Positions 18,812 through 27,366 are shown, counted from the first letter of the stretch. The stretch is DNA of 64,000 nucleotides from Mesorhizobium japonicum MAFF 303099 (GCF_000009625.1 NC_002678.2:3566001-3630000); one strand, 5' to 3'. Program-made: numbers and translations. The notes: generated by a model not told the origin, from the letters alone.

Positions 18812-19210
18812 CTACACGACGGCGGCCTGGCCTTCGATCTCGATCAGGAAATCCGGATTGGCGAGGCCGAGCACGCGTATGCCTGTCACCACCGGCGGCG
18901 GCCCGCGGTCCGCCCAGAACGCCATCCAGGCGCCGAAGGCCGGCCTGATGTCGGCGTCGCCGACAATGTAGATCGACAGGCGGACGAGATCCTCCGGCCT
19001 GGCGCCGCCGGCATCGAGCACCATCGCCAGATTGGCGAGCGCCTGCCTGGTCTGCGCCGCGATGTCGCCCTTGCCGACGATCCGGCCATCGGCGTCGATG
19101 CCGTTCTGGCCGCCGATCAGCACGATGCGCGCCGAGGCGGGCAGCGCCACGCCTTGCGAATAGGCCGGGTTGCTGTGCATGCCCTTCGGGTTCAGCCGCT
19201 CGATACCCAT
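18812..19210 (-). CDS. RidA/YjgF-family protein lacking the deaminase arginine
   Basis: This 132-residue Rid-family trimer-forming protein starts MGIERLNPKG at ATG 19210, preceded by a clear AGGAGACGG. In RidA proper, an Arg equivalent to E. coli Arg105 is needed to deaminate enamine/imine intermediates. An ungapped alignment back from IEIE puts Thr there (in PPVVTGI). It is thus more likely one of the Rid subfamilies (Rid4-7 type) with other roles, often found with catabolic operons. The frame running to 19270 has no ribosome binding site. Confidence 0.85.
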   Translation of the reverse strand: MGIERLNPKGMHSNPAYSQGVALPASARIVLIGGQNGIDADGRIVGKGDIAAQTRQALANLAMVLDAGGARPEDLVRLSIYIVGDADIRPAFGAWMAFWADRGPPPVVTGIRVLGLANPDFLIEIEGQAAVV

Positions 19211-19378
19211 TCCGTCTCCTCTCCGCTGGATGCCACGCGCCACGAAAGGCCAGTCGGCCATCTCGTTCAACGAACCATCTCGTTCGTTGAAGCCGCCATT
19301 TTCGACATGCTAGCCGAACGGGATGCCGGCCGAAACAAGCCGGCCGCGCGATGCTGACATGCCAAGAGGAGACAGCCG

Positions 19379-19711
19379 ATGAAGATCATCGCCTATGACA
19401 ACTTCAAGCCCGGCGTCACTCTAGAGGAGCTAAAGCCCTATCTGCGCGACGAGGTGTCGAATGTCTGGCGGCTGTGGAAGGCATGCGTCGTGCGCGAAAA
19501 CTATGCGCGCGCCGATGTCGGCGGCGTCATCATCGTCTTCGAGCTCGACAGCGTCGATGAAGCCCGGCGCTACACCGACGACTTCCCGTTGTCGAAGGCC
19601 GGGCTGCTCGAATGGCATTTCCTCGCCTTCGACCCGGCACCCTTGCCGCTCGAATATCTGTTCGACCCCGGCGTCGACATCGCCCAACCCTGGGACCGGA
19701 CGGCGGCATGA
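19379..19711 (+). CDS. Small dimeric alpha+beta-barrel-like hypothetical protein
   Basis: The 110-residue protein has a pattern of short strands and helices (MKIIAYDNF, VGGVIIVFELDSVDEA) resembling YciI or muconolactone-isomerase-like ferredoxin folds. No catalytic motif was recognised, so the function is unknown. It is preceded by AGGAG and overlaps the following isochorismatase-like gene by ATGA, so the two probably act together. The RidA-like gene is divergent, with a 168-bp shared promoter region. Confidence 0.8.
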   Translation: MKIIAYDNFKPGVTLEELKPYLRDEVSNVWRLWKACVVRENYARADVGGVIIVFELDSVDEARRYTDDFPLSKAGLLEWHFLAFDPAPLPLEYLFDPGVDIAQPWDRTAA

Positions 19712-20355
19712 TCCGGTCGAGCGAAGGCATCGAGATCCCCACGAGTCTGGTCGAGTGGTGCGATCCGCACCGCATGGCGCTGGTGGTCTACGACATGCAA
19801 ATCGGCATCTGCCGCCAGGTCGCCGGCGCGGCCGATATCGTCGAGCGCACCGGCATCGTGCTCGAAGCCGCCCGCTCGGCCGGCATGCGGTTGGCGTTCA
19901 CCCGCCACCTCTCCTTGCCGCGCAAATGGATGGGCGCCACCCAGCTGCGCACCGCCATGGCCTGGCAGCGGCGCGACAGTCCCGACGCGGTCGAGCCGTG
20001 GTTTTTGCGCGACGCCGACGCGACGCGGATCATCCCCGAACTGGCGCCCCGCGCCGACGAAGCCGTGTTCGACAAGCTGACCATGTCGGCCTTCGATTCC
20101 ACCGCTCTGAGCTTCGCCTTGCGCGATTGCGGCGTGCGCGCCATCGCCCTTGCCGGCATCGCCATGGAGATCGGCATCGAGCCGACAGTTCGCCAGGCGA
20201 CCGACAATGGTTTTACGGCTGTGGTGATCGAGGATGCCTGCGGCTTCGGCAACCGCGAAGCGCGCGACCGCTCGATGGCGACGCTGCGTTTCCTCGGCGA
20301 GGCCGTCATCACCGATGTCGCCGGCTTTTGCGGCGCGCTTGCCGGCGCGGCCTGA
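19708..20355 (+). CDS. Isochorismatase-fold protein with Gly in place of catalytic Cys
   Basis: This 215-residue isochorismatase-superfamily protein keeps Asp29 (VVYDMQ) and Lys123 (FDKLTMSAF), but the Cys position of AGxxTExC is Gly156 (AGIAMEIGIEP). EntB and PhzD, which hydrolyse the vinyl ether of isochorismate-type substrates, also carry Gly there, so a vinyl-ether hydrolase rather than an amidase chemistry is suggested. The substrate is unknown. The start ATG 19708 overlaps the preceding small gene by 4 bp; the longer frame to 19612 is discarded. Confidence 0.83.
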   Translation: MIRSSEGIEIPTSLVEWCDPHRMALVVYDMQIGICRQVAGAADIVERTGIVLEAARSAGMRLAFTRHLSLPRKWMGATQLRTAMAWQRRDSPDAVEPWFLRDADATRIIPELAPRADEAVFDKLTMSAFDSTALSFALRDCGVRAIALAGIAMEIGIEPTVRQATDNGFTAVVIEDACGFGNREARDRSMATLRFLGEAVITDVAGFCGALAGAA

Positions 20356-20368
20356 GGGACGAAAGTTG

Positions 20369-20722
20369 CTAGGCCGCCGCCTCGATATCACTGCGGAAGC
20401 GCACGCCCTCGGCGCGGCCATGCACGCTGCCCCAGTCATAGAGCGCCTGTAGTGCTGCGGCGAGATCCTGGCCGCGCTCGGTCAAGGCGTAGCGCCCCTT
20501 GCCGTCGGGCGACGTCTCGAGCACGACGAAGCCGATCTCGACGAGATCGGCGAGCCGCTGCGTCAGCATCTTGTCGGAGAGCGACGGGATCATTCGCCGC
20601 AGCTCGGAATAGCGCAGCGGTCCTTGCTTGATCCGCGCGATGATCACCGTTTTCCATTTGCCGCCGAGCGCGTCGAGCGCGAACTCGACCGGGCAGCCAT
20701 AGAGTCTACCGCGTTGTGTCAT
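20369..20722 (-). CDS. HxlR-family winged-helix regulator
   Basis: The 117-residue protein has the HxlR signature: CPVEFALDALGGKWKTVII, then LRYSELRRMIPSLSDKMLTQRL as recognition region and LTERGQDL at the end. The N-terminal Cys conserved in many redox/aldehyde-sensing HxlR proteins is present (Cys10). It is divergent from the DJ-1/PfpI gene (111-bp gap), an arrangement typical for an HxlR regulator and its target. Its 3' end abuts the isochorismatase-like gene. Confidence 0.9.
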   Translation of the reverse strand: MTQRGRLYGCPVEFALDALGGKWKTVIIARIKQGPLRYSELRRMIPSLSDKMLTQRLADLVEIGFVVLETSPDGKGRYALTERGQDLAAALQALYDWGSVHGRAEGVRFRSDIEAAA

Positions 20723-20833
20723 GCACCGATCCTAGGCAAGGCCCTGCAGAGACGGAAGCGGATTTTGCCCCGCCATGTGGCCAGATTGCCGGGCCCGGCT
20801 TTGTCGGCGACAGTTTCAAAAGGGAGAGCGAAG

Positions 20834-21604
20834 ATGAGTGTCAGGGATGCCAATCCGGTCAATGCACGCAAGCCCAAGCGTGTGGCCATCGTCATCGCCA
20901 ATCCGGCCGTATCGACCACGACAGGATGGCCGGTCGGCTTCTGGTGGAGCGAACTGACCCATCCCTGGTTCGCCTTCACCGAGCGCGGCTACGCGGTGGA
21001 AATCTTCTCGCCCGAGGGCGGCAGATGCGAGGCCGACGCGCTGAGCGACCCGCGCGATCCCTCGGGTTATTCGGAGACCGACCTCATCTCGCTCGGCTTC
21101 CTGTCGAGCCCGAAACTGGCGGCTCTGGTCGAGGCCACGCGGCCGGCGGCGGAGATCGATGTCGACAGCTTTGACGCGATTGTGGTCGCCGGCGGCCAGG
21201 CGCCGATGTTCAGCTACGATCGCGCCGAAACACTGCAGCGAACCTTCGTCGCCTTCCACGAAGCCGGCAAGGTGGCCGCCGCGCTCTGCCACGGCACCGC
21301 GTTGCTGCGCTACGCCAGGCGAGCCGATGGAGCGCTGCTTGCCGCCGGCAAGACGGTGACGGGTTTCGCCAATGCCGAGGAGGATTTCGCCGACAAGGCG
21401 ACCTGGGAGATGGGCGCGCTCGCGCGCGGCAAACATCTGATGCCCTGGCGCATTGAGGACGAGTTGAAGGCGATCGGCGCCAATTATGTCCAGGCCGGGC
21501 TGTGGCGCGGCTTTGCCGTGCGCGACGGCAATCTGATCACCGGCCAGCAGAATTTTTCCGGCGCCGAAACCGCGCGCCTGGTCTGTGAGGCGCTGGGCGG
21601 CTGA
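20834..21604 (+). CDS. DJ-1/PfpI-family protein (Hsp31-like glyoxalase/deglycase type)
   Basis: The 256-residue protein has the nucleophile elbow with Cys152 in AALCHGTALL and the PVGFWWSELTHPW region typical of class I glutamine-amidotransferase-like DJ-1 relatives acting on methylglyoxal or related aldehydes. The start at 20834 follows AAGGGAGAGCG; the frame upstream to 20624 crosses the HxlR promoter and is rejected. It is probably controlled by the divergent HxlR gene in response to reactive aldehydes, which is inference. Confidence 0.86.
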   Translation: MSVRDANPVNARKPKRVAIVIANPAVSTTTGWPVGFWWSELTHPWFAFTERGYAVEIFSPEGGRCEADALSDPRDPSGYSETDLISLGFLSSPKLAALVEATRPAAEIDVDSFDAIVVAGGQAPMFSYDRAETLQRTFVAFHEAGKVAAALCHGTALLRYARRADGALLAAGKTVTGFANAEEDFADKATWEMGALARGKHLMPWRIEDELKAIGANYVQAGLWRGFAVRDGNLITGQQNFSGAETARLVCEALGG

Positions 21605-21618
21605 GCGCCAGCCGGCAT

Positions 21619-22971
21619 TTACCCCAGCAACTGCTTGCTCAGCCGCGCGCACTGGACGCGGATGTCGGGTATGGCGTCGATCTCGAAGAAGGTGCCGCGC
21701 GTCAGCGGGCCCACGGCGAGGATCTTGCGTAAGACTGTGCCGTCGCCGGCGATGATTTCGCAATTGGCCGACACGTCGAGGCCGATGCGCATCGGATCCG
21801 GCCGCGCCAGCCCGCGGTCGACCAGCGAGCGCACCACGCTGTTCGACGAGGTCGAAATGTCCCGCACGATGCCCGAGCAATCATAGATACGGGCGACGTC
21901 TAAAGTCTCGACAAGCTGGCTGTGGCGCGACTGGATGTCGACGCTGAAGGCCTCGCCTGGCGTGATGCCGACGACGCGCCCGGCGACAAGCCGGATGCGG
22001 CCGGCCTGCACGGCTTGCGTCACCTTGGCGTAGACTTCCGGCGCCATGCGATGGCGGTGGATGTCCCACCAGGCCTTGGTGTGCTCGACGAAGCGGCGCT
22101 TGGCGGAGGCCGGCCAGTTCTGCCAGATCTTCTGGTTGAAGGGGCGCAGGCCATCGACCACGTCGCGCCAGTCGATGCCGGCCTTCTGGTTCTCGCGGAT
22201 CAGGTCGCGGAACCAGCCGACGAAATAGGAAAGCTGGGTGCCGAGCGGGATATCGGCGACGTCGAGCTTGATCGGATTGCCCTTGCGGTGTGGCGACGGC
22301 AGCAGGCCGCGCCGCGACACGGCGACGATCTCGCCCGTGTGGCCGCGCTGCTCCAGCGCCAGGAACGCGTCGACCATGCTGAGGCCGGTGCCCAGCACCA
22401 TGACGCGGCTTTCCGCATCGAGCGCGGTGTCGGCTTCCGAGCCCATGCGGATCGCATGGCCTTGCGCCGGCTGTTCGTCATGGCCGGTGGCGAGTATGGC
22501 CATATGGGCGACGACGCTGGTGCCGTTGGCAAGCGCCACCTCGACACCGGACGCGGTCGGCGTGATCGACAGGCTCTCTTCGTGGATCAGGCGCAGCCGC
22601 CCGGTCGGCTGTTCGCGCGCCTCGAGCTCATCGAGCAACTCGCCGAGATAGCGGGCGTAGAGGCTGCGCGGCGCGTAGAAGGGTGTCTGCGGCGTCTGCT
22701 CCGGGTCTACCAGGCCACGCCCCTGCAGCCAGCGCCAGAAATTGCCGGGATCGTCGGCATAGGCGCTCATGCCGGCCGCGCTGACATTCAAGACATGCGC
22801 CGACAGCAGCGTCGAATAGGCGATGCCCTGGCCGAAATGCGGGCGCTTTTCGATCAACGTGACGCGCAGATCCGGATTGGGCGATTTCAGCAGATGCGCG
22901 GCCATCACGACGCCCGAGGCACCGCCGCCGACGATGATGATGGAACTGATCGAATTGGCGCGCCCGCTCAT
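21619..22971 (-). CDS. FAD-NAD(P)-binding oxidoreductase-like protein
   Basis: The 450-residue protein has an N-terminal dinucleotide-binding motif IIVGGGASGVVMAAHLL (about 12-28), the second-site ATGHDEQP and a further GTGLSMVD. It matches the FAD_NAD-binding family of uncharacterised oxidoreductases (PF13454 type). The substrate is unknown. It is downstream of the Rrf2 regulator gene (25-bp gap, same strand), so the two form an operon divergent from tauABC and may belong to sulfur metabolism. The 3' end converges on the DJ-1 gene. Confidence 0.82.
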   Translation of the reverse strand: MSGRANSISSIIIVGGGASGVVMAAHLLKSPNPDLRVTLIEKRPHFGQGIAYSTLLSAHVLNVSAAGMSAYADDPGNFWRWLQGRGLVDPEQTPQTPFYAPRSLYARYLGELLDELEAREQPTGRLRLIHEESLSITPTASGVEVALANGTSVVAHMAILATGHDEQPAQGHAIRMGSEADTALDAESRVMVLGTGLSMVDAFLALEQRGHTGEIVAVSRRGLLPSPHRKGNPIKLDVADIPLGTQLSYFVGWFRDLIRENQKAGIDWRDVVDGLRPFNQKIWQNWPASAKRRFVEHTKAWWDIHRHRMAPEVYAKVTQAVQAGRIRLVAGRVVGITPGEAFSVDIQSRHSQLVETLDVARIYDCSGIVRDISTSSNSVVRSLVDRGLARPDPMRIGLDVSANCEIIAGDGTVLRKILAVGPLTRGTFFEIDAIPDIRVQCARLSKQLLG

Positions 22972-22996
22972 GCGCGCACCTGTGGGATGCGAGGCG

Positions 22997-23467
22997 TCAG
23001 GCCTGGACCTTCACCGGCAGGTCGTCGATCTTCCTCGCGACCGTAAGGTCGTCGAGACCGATGTCGCGCATCTCGGCGAGGCTGCGCTGGTCGAGCACCT
23101 CGGCGATCGCCTGCCGGACCTCGAGCATCAGATGTCGGACTTGGCATGTCGCCTCGTTGCAGTCTTCACAGCGCTGGTATTGTGTGCGGCTGGCGCAGGG
23201 AATTGGCGCCAGCGGCCCGTCAAGGACGCGCACGACATGGCCGACCTTGATCTCCTCGGCCGACCGCGCCAGGCGGTAGCCGCCATCCTTGCCCTTGCGG
23301 CTCTGGACGAAACCGGCATTGCGCAGCTCGCCCAATATGGCGTCGAGAAATTTCTTCGGGATGTTGTTGCCGGTCGCGATGTCGTTGACGAAAGCGAGCT
23401 GCCCGGCCGGCAGGTGCGCGAGGTGGACCAGCGCCTTGAGGCCGTACTTGCCTTTTTTGGTGAGCAT
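22997..23467 (-). CDS. Rrf2-family transcriptional regulator
   Basis: The 156-residue regulator has an N-terminal winged helix (MLTKKGKYGLKAL, GNNIPKKFLDAILGELRNAG, KGKDGGYRLAR). Its Cys cluster lies at about 92-111 (C-x9-C-x2-C-x5-C), compatible with an Fe-S cluster or thiol sensing. Rrf2 members such as CymR control sulfur assimilation. It lies divergent from tauABC, and an AT-rich partial dyad at about 23560-23580 lies upstream of it. It is proposed as the regulator of the tau and ssu operons. It is followed by the FAD-binding gene. Confidence 0.88.
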   Translation of the reverse strand: MLTKKGKYGLKALVHLAHLPAGQLAFVNDIATGNNIPKKFLDAILGELRNAGFVQSRKGKDGGYRLARSAEEIKVGHVVRVLDGPLAPIPCASRTQYQRCEDCNEATCQVRHLMLEVRQAIAEVLDQRSLAEMRDIGLDDLTVARKIDDLPVKVQA

Positions 23468-23941
23468 TGACCGAACGTTTCTCTGTCATGCGATGGCACG
23501 AGGCCATCCGTTGCGAAACGCCTGGCGAGCCTCCCCGCCGCGCCCAAGCATCCATGACACATAAATTCTAGTGACATGATATACAAGCCGAGAAACGTTG
23601 AATTTGCTTCGTTTTCAAGCCGCTTTAGCCATTTTGTCAGGCTTTTGTGCCGTTAAGAGCACAGAACTGCACTTCGACGGCGACAAGGCGGCAAATGGTT
23701 TCCCCAGGCCCGCCGTGCCGCGCGCCGATTTATGCGCCTCCGGCAGGTGACGCATGCCGTGAGTGGTGGGCTGCCCGCTCATCGTCGTCTCCAATCCCTC
23801 ATGTCGATAAGGATACTATACTTACCCTCGAACACGCGAAACGGCTTGTCAATTCCGTGGCTGTTTGAGGCATGGATTTGCGCGACAATTGCAAAGGCGA
23901 AAACCGTCGTTGCGTGGTGACTGCCCGACGGTTGGCCGATC

Positions 23942-24127
23942 CTTCGTCATCCACGGGCGGAGCAGCCGCGTAGCGGCGTCGCGGAGACCCTAGGATCCAT
24001 TCCGTGACGTTGGACGAAGGGCGCGACGGAGCAGAACCAGGACCGTGGCAACGCTTCGAAGTCACGGAATGGATCCTAGGGTCTGCGCGCGTCGCTACGC
24101 TCCTTGCTTCGCCCTGGGATGACGAAG
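23942..24127. repeat. Inverted REP-like doublet R5 with conserved interior
   Basis: Inverted units (23942-24008 and 24061-24127) flank an interior with GGAGCAGAACCAGGACCGT, the diverged counterpart of the interior in R2 and R6. It sits in the 866-bp gap between the Rrf2 gene and tauA. The rest of the gap (23468-23941) shows no credible gene. Confidence 0.85.
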
Positions 24128-24260
24128 TCTGGCGCTCGCGGGGCACCTTTCCCGTTCATATGGAGGGGCGGTGGCCGCTGCTGCAGCCGCCCTTTCCGCC
24201 TCGGCGCCGTCTCGTCGGCAGATTTTTTCCAACAAACCTGCCTTCGTTGGAAGGATTTAA

Positions 24261-24282
24261 CTCTACAAGAACGATAGAATTA
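24261..24282 (+). promoter_or_regulatory. Shared sulfur-operon element CTCTAC-N7-ATAGAA upstream of tauA
   Basis: CTCTAC, seven bases, ATAGAA, then TTA lies 51 bp before the tauA start. The same two blocks with identical spacing precede ssuA at 58513-58534 on the other strand. It could be an operator for the neighbouring Rrf2 regulator or a shared promoter element. Confidence 0.6.
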
Positions 24283-24333
24283 GCTGACTATTATGGGGCA
24301 ATCCGGTTTTCTCTGTTTTCATGGAGCCCTTTG

Positions 24334-25347
24334 ATGTCCACCATTTCGCGACGCATTCTCCTTCTGTCGTCCGCCGCCCTTGCCGGCGCTGCATTTCTCA
24401 GCCCGGCTTTGGCCGATGACCTGAAGATCACCATCGGCTACCAGACGGTGGTCGAACCTTCCAAAGTGCCGCAGGCCGATGGCGCCTATGAAAAGTCCAC
24501 CAAGGCCACGATCGACTGGCGCAAATTCGATTCCGGCGCCGATGTCATCGCCGCGGTCGCTTCCGGCTCGGTCGACATCGGCTATGTCGGTTCGAGCCCG
24601 CTGGCGGCAGCGGCCAGCCGTGAGCTGCCGATCCAGACCATCTTCGTCGTCGGCCTGATCGGACCGTCCGAAGCGCTGGTCGCGCGCAACGGCGCTGGCA
24701 TCGAGAAGCTCGCCGACCTCGCCGGCAAGAAGGTCGCCGTGCCCTTCGTCTCGACCACGCATTACAGCCTGCTTGCCGCGCTGAAGCACGAGAATGTCGA
24801 TGCGAAGTCGGTCCAGATCCTCAATCTGCGGCCGCCCGAAATCGCCGCCGCCTTCGCCCGCGGCGACATCGATGCGGCCTATGTCTGGGATCCGGCGCTC
24901 GGCCAGATCAAGACGACGGGCAAGGTGGTGCTGGATTCCTCGCAGGTCGCCGCCTGGGGCGCGCCGACCTTCGACGCCTGGATCGTGCGCACCGATTTTG
25001 CGCAGAAGAACCCGGAAGCCGTGCGCGACTTCGTCAAGGTGACGGGCGCGGCCTATGCCGAATACCTCGCCAAGCCCGACGCCTGGTCGGTGTCCTCGCC
25101 GCAGGCCGGCAAGATCGCCAAGCTCACCGGCGCCAAGCTGGAAGAGGTGCCGGAGCTGCTGAAGGGCTATGTCTTCCCGACGCTCGAAGAGCAGGCCTCC
25201 GACAAATTCCTCGGCGGCGGCACGGTCAAGGCGGTCGCGGCGGCCTCCGCCTTCCTCAAGGAGCAGGGCAAGGTCGACGCCGTGCTGCCGGACTATTCGA
25301 AATATGTGACGTCGAAATACGTCACCGAAGCGCTGGCCTCGAACTGA
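24334..25347 (+). CDS. tauA: Taurine/sulfonate ABC transporter, periplasmic binding protein
   Basis: This is the solute-binding protein of a taurine-type importer. The 337-residue precursor has a signal peptide (cleavage likely after Ala27, SPALA) and then the TauA/SsuA fold (LKITIGYQTVVEP, GSVDIGYVGSSPLAAA, RGDIDAAYVWDPALG). ATG 24334 is preceded by GGAG (24323-24326). The frame open to 24004 crosses repeat R5. It is the first gene of tauABC. Confidence 0.92.
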   Translation: MSTISRRILLLSSAALAGAAFLSPALADDLKITIGYQTVVEPSKVPQADGAYEKSTKATIDWRKFDSGADVIAAVASGSVDIGYVGSSPLAAAASRELPIQTIFVVGLIGPSEALVARNGAGIEKLADLAGKKVAVPFVSTTHYSLLAALKHENVDAKSVQILNLRPPEIAAAFARGDIDAAYVWDPALGQIKTTGKVVLDSSQVAAWGAPTFDAWIVRTDFAQKNPEAVRDFVKVTGAAYAEYLAKPDAWSVSSPQAGKIAKLTGAKLEEVPELLKGYVFPTLEEQASDKFLGGGTVKAVAAASAFLKEQGKVDAVLPDYSKYVTSKYVTEALASN

Positions 25348-25463
25348 GCGCCTGGCGCCTCCAAACGCGCGCGGATCTCCTTCCCTGACGCCGCGCGTGC
25401 CTGCCCCGGAACCGCTGACGAGGCGCGGTTTCGGGGCAGGCTGATTTCCCTTTGAGAGGTCCC

Positions 25464-26237
25464 ATGCCGCATCTCGTGCTCGACAAGATCTCGATCCACT
25501 ATGACGGCCAGCCGGCACCGGCGGTCGAGCGTGTGTCGATCGACGTCGCCGGGGATGATTTCGTCGTCCTTGTCGGCCGTTCCGGCTGCGGCAAGACCTC
25601 GCTGCTCAATGTCGCCGCCGGCCTGGTCACGCCGGCGCGCGGCAGCGCCACGATCAACGGCCGGCCGATCACGGCGCCCGGTTCGGATCGCGCCGTGGTG
25701 TTCCAGAACGATGCCTTGTTTCCCTGGCTAACCGCGCGCGAAAACGTTGCCTTTGCGCTGCGCCTGCGCGGTGTCCGGCCGGCCGAGCGGGCGCGCCGCG
25801 CCGACGAACTTCTGGCGCTGGTCAAGCTCGGCGATGCCGGCGACAAGCGCATCTGGGAACTTTCCGGCGGCATGCGCCAGCGCGTCGGCCTTGCCCGCGC
25901 GCTCGCCGCCGAACCGCAATTCCTGCTGCTCGACGAGCCGCTCGGCGCGCTCGACGCGCTGACGCGCGAGCGCATGCAGACGACACTGCTCGACCTCTGG
26001 ACGGCAAGCCATGCCGGCGTGCTGATGGTCACCCACGGCATCGAGGAAGCGCTGGTGCTCGCCACCCGCATCGTCGTGCTGGCGCCCGGCCCCGGCCGCG
26101 TCGTGCGCACCTTCGAACCAGGCTTCTCCAGGCGCTACGCCGCCGGCGAGCCCATCCGCGCGATCAAGGCCGACCCCGCCTTCGCCACTGCGCGCGGCGA
26201 ACTGACCGACGCCATCTTCGAGGGAGAAACGGCATGA
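25464..26237 (+). CDS. tauB: Taurine ABC transporter, ATP-binding subunit
   Basis: This nitrate/sulfonate-type ATPase has Walker A GRSGCGKTS, signature LSGGMRQRVGLARAL and Walker [12 protein letters not shown]. It has 257 residues from ATG 25464, which follows GAGAGG; a TTG four codons earlier is less likely. It is separated from tauA by 116 bp that holds a G+C-rich dyad (GCCCCGGAACCG ... CGGTTTCGGGGC), possibly attenuating expression after the binding protein. The stop overlaps tauC by ATGA. Confidence 0.93.
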   Translation: MPHLVLDKISIHYDGQPAPAVERVSIDVAGDDFVVLVGRSGCGKTSLLNVAAGLVTPARGSATINGRPITAPGSDRAVVFQNDALFPWLTARENVAFALRLRGVRPAERARRADELLALVKLGDAGDKRIWELSGGMRQRVGLARALAAEPQFLLLDEPLGALDALTRERMQTTLLDLWTASHAGVLMVTHGIEEALVLATRIVVLAPGPGRVVRTFEPGFSRRYAAGEPIRAIKADPAFATARGELTDAIFEGETA

Positions 26238-27094
26238 CCATCTCCTCCTACACCGAGCGCGCCGGCTCCAGGCCTGAAGAGACCGACGGCCTGTCGGTGC
26301 CGTGGTCGCGGCCAGGCCCGAAACGCAAGGGCGTTTCGGCGCGCATGATCAGCGCGGTCACCATCCTGGTGGTGCTGGCGGCGTGGGCGCTGTCGGCCCG
26401 ACTGCAACTGGTGTCGCCGGTGTTCCTGCCCTCGCCCGTCGCGGTGTGGAATAAACTCATCGTCGTCATCAGCGATGGCTTCGTCGACGCGACGCTGCTG
26501 CAGCACACTGTCGCCAGCCTGGGCCGGGTGTTTGCAGCGCTGGTCGCGGCGCTCCTCATTGGCGTCCCGGTGGGTCTTGCCATCGGCATCAGCACGGTCG
26601 GGCGCGGCATTTTCGATCCGCTGCTGGAATTCCTGCGGCCGATCCCGCCGCTGGCCTATCTGCCGCTGGTCATCATCTGGTTCGGCATTGGCGAGCCGTC
26701 GAAGATCCTGGTGATCGCCATCGCCATGCTGGCGCCAGTGGCACTGTCCACCGCATCGGGTGTCCGCGGCGTCTCGCAGGAGCGCATCAACGCGGCGCGC
26801 TCGCTCGGCGCGACAAAGCGCCAGGTGGTCCGCCACGTCATCCTGCCCAGTGCGCTGCCGTCGATCCTGACCGGGCTGCGCATCGCGCTCGGCGCCGGCT
26901 GGTCGACATTGGTCGCGGCCGAACTGGTGGCGGCAACGCGCGGGCTTGGCTTCATGATCCAGTCGGCGGCGCAGTTCCTGGTCACCGACGTGGTGATCAT
27001 GGGCATTCTGGTGATCGCGGCCATCGCCTTCGTGCTCGAATTCACCATCCGCCGGATCGAGCGCGCGCTCGTCCCGTGGGCGGGACGGGAATGA
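26234..27094 (+). CDS. tauC: Taurine ABC transporter, permease
   Basis: The 286-residue inner-membrane permease has about six hydrophobic segments and the EAA-type loop (INAARSLGATKRQVVRHVILP) contacting TauB. It overlaps tauB by 4 bp. No tauD dioxygenase or tauXY dehydrogenase follows; instead a 61-residue gene does, so taurine breakdown must be encoded elsewhere or by the ssu locus. Confidence 0.93.
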   Translation: MTISSYTERAGSRPEETDGLSVPWSRPGPKRKGVSARMISAVTILVVLAAWALSARLQLVSPVFLPSPVAVWNKLIVVISDGFVDATLLQHTVASLGRVFAALVAALLIGVPVGLAIGISTVGRGIFDPLLEFLRPIPPLAYLPLVIIWFGIGEPSKILVIAIAMLAPVALSTASGVRGVSQERINAARSLGATKRQVVRHVILPSALPSILTGLRIALGAGWSTLVAAELVAATRGLGFMIQSAAQFLVTDVVIMGILVIAAIAFVLEFTIRRIERALVPWAGRE

Positions 27095-27120
27095 TCAACC
27101 GCAAGCGCAGGAGAATGACG

Positions 27121-27306
27121 ATGACGACCCATTCCACCGCCGTGCTGTTCGCCCATTTCGGCGCCTGGCTGCTCGGCCTTGCCTCCGACGACAAGGCGGC
27201 GAGGCAGGAGCGCTCGCCGGCGCCGGTGCAATTCCCAGCCGGCCGCGACCGCCTGCCGCCACGCGACGAAAGTTTCTACTGGGCCTGGCAGTATTGGTCG
27301 CAGTGA
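27121..27306 (+). CDS. Small hypothetical protein downstream of tauC
   Basis: The 61-residue protein MTTHSTAVLFAHFGAWLLG... has a hydrophobic N-terminal stretch and a proline/arginine-rich, aromatic C-terminus (DESFYWAWQYWSQ). ATG 27121 follows AGGAG with 8-bp spacing. In-frame starts at 27091 (overlapping the tauC stop) and 27115 also exist. The position at the end of tauABC suggests co-transcription. Function is unknown. Confidence 0.65.
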   Translation: MTTHSTAVLFAHFGAWLLGLASDDKAARQERSPAPVQFPAGRDRLPPRDESFYWAWQYWSQ

Positions 27307-27366
27307 GGGGGCGCCAAGGAGCTTCGCTCCTGTATTGCCTTAGGGCGACGACTTTAGGACCCCGCA

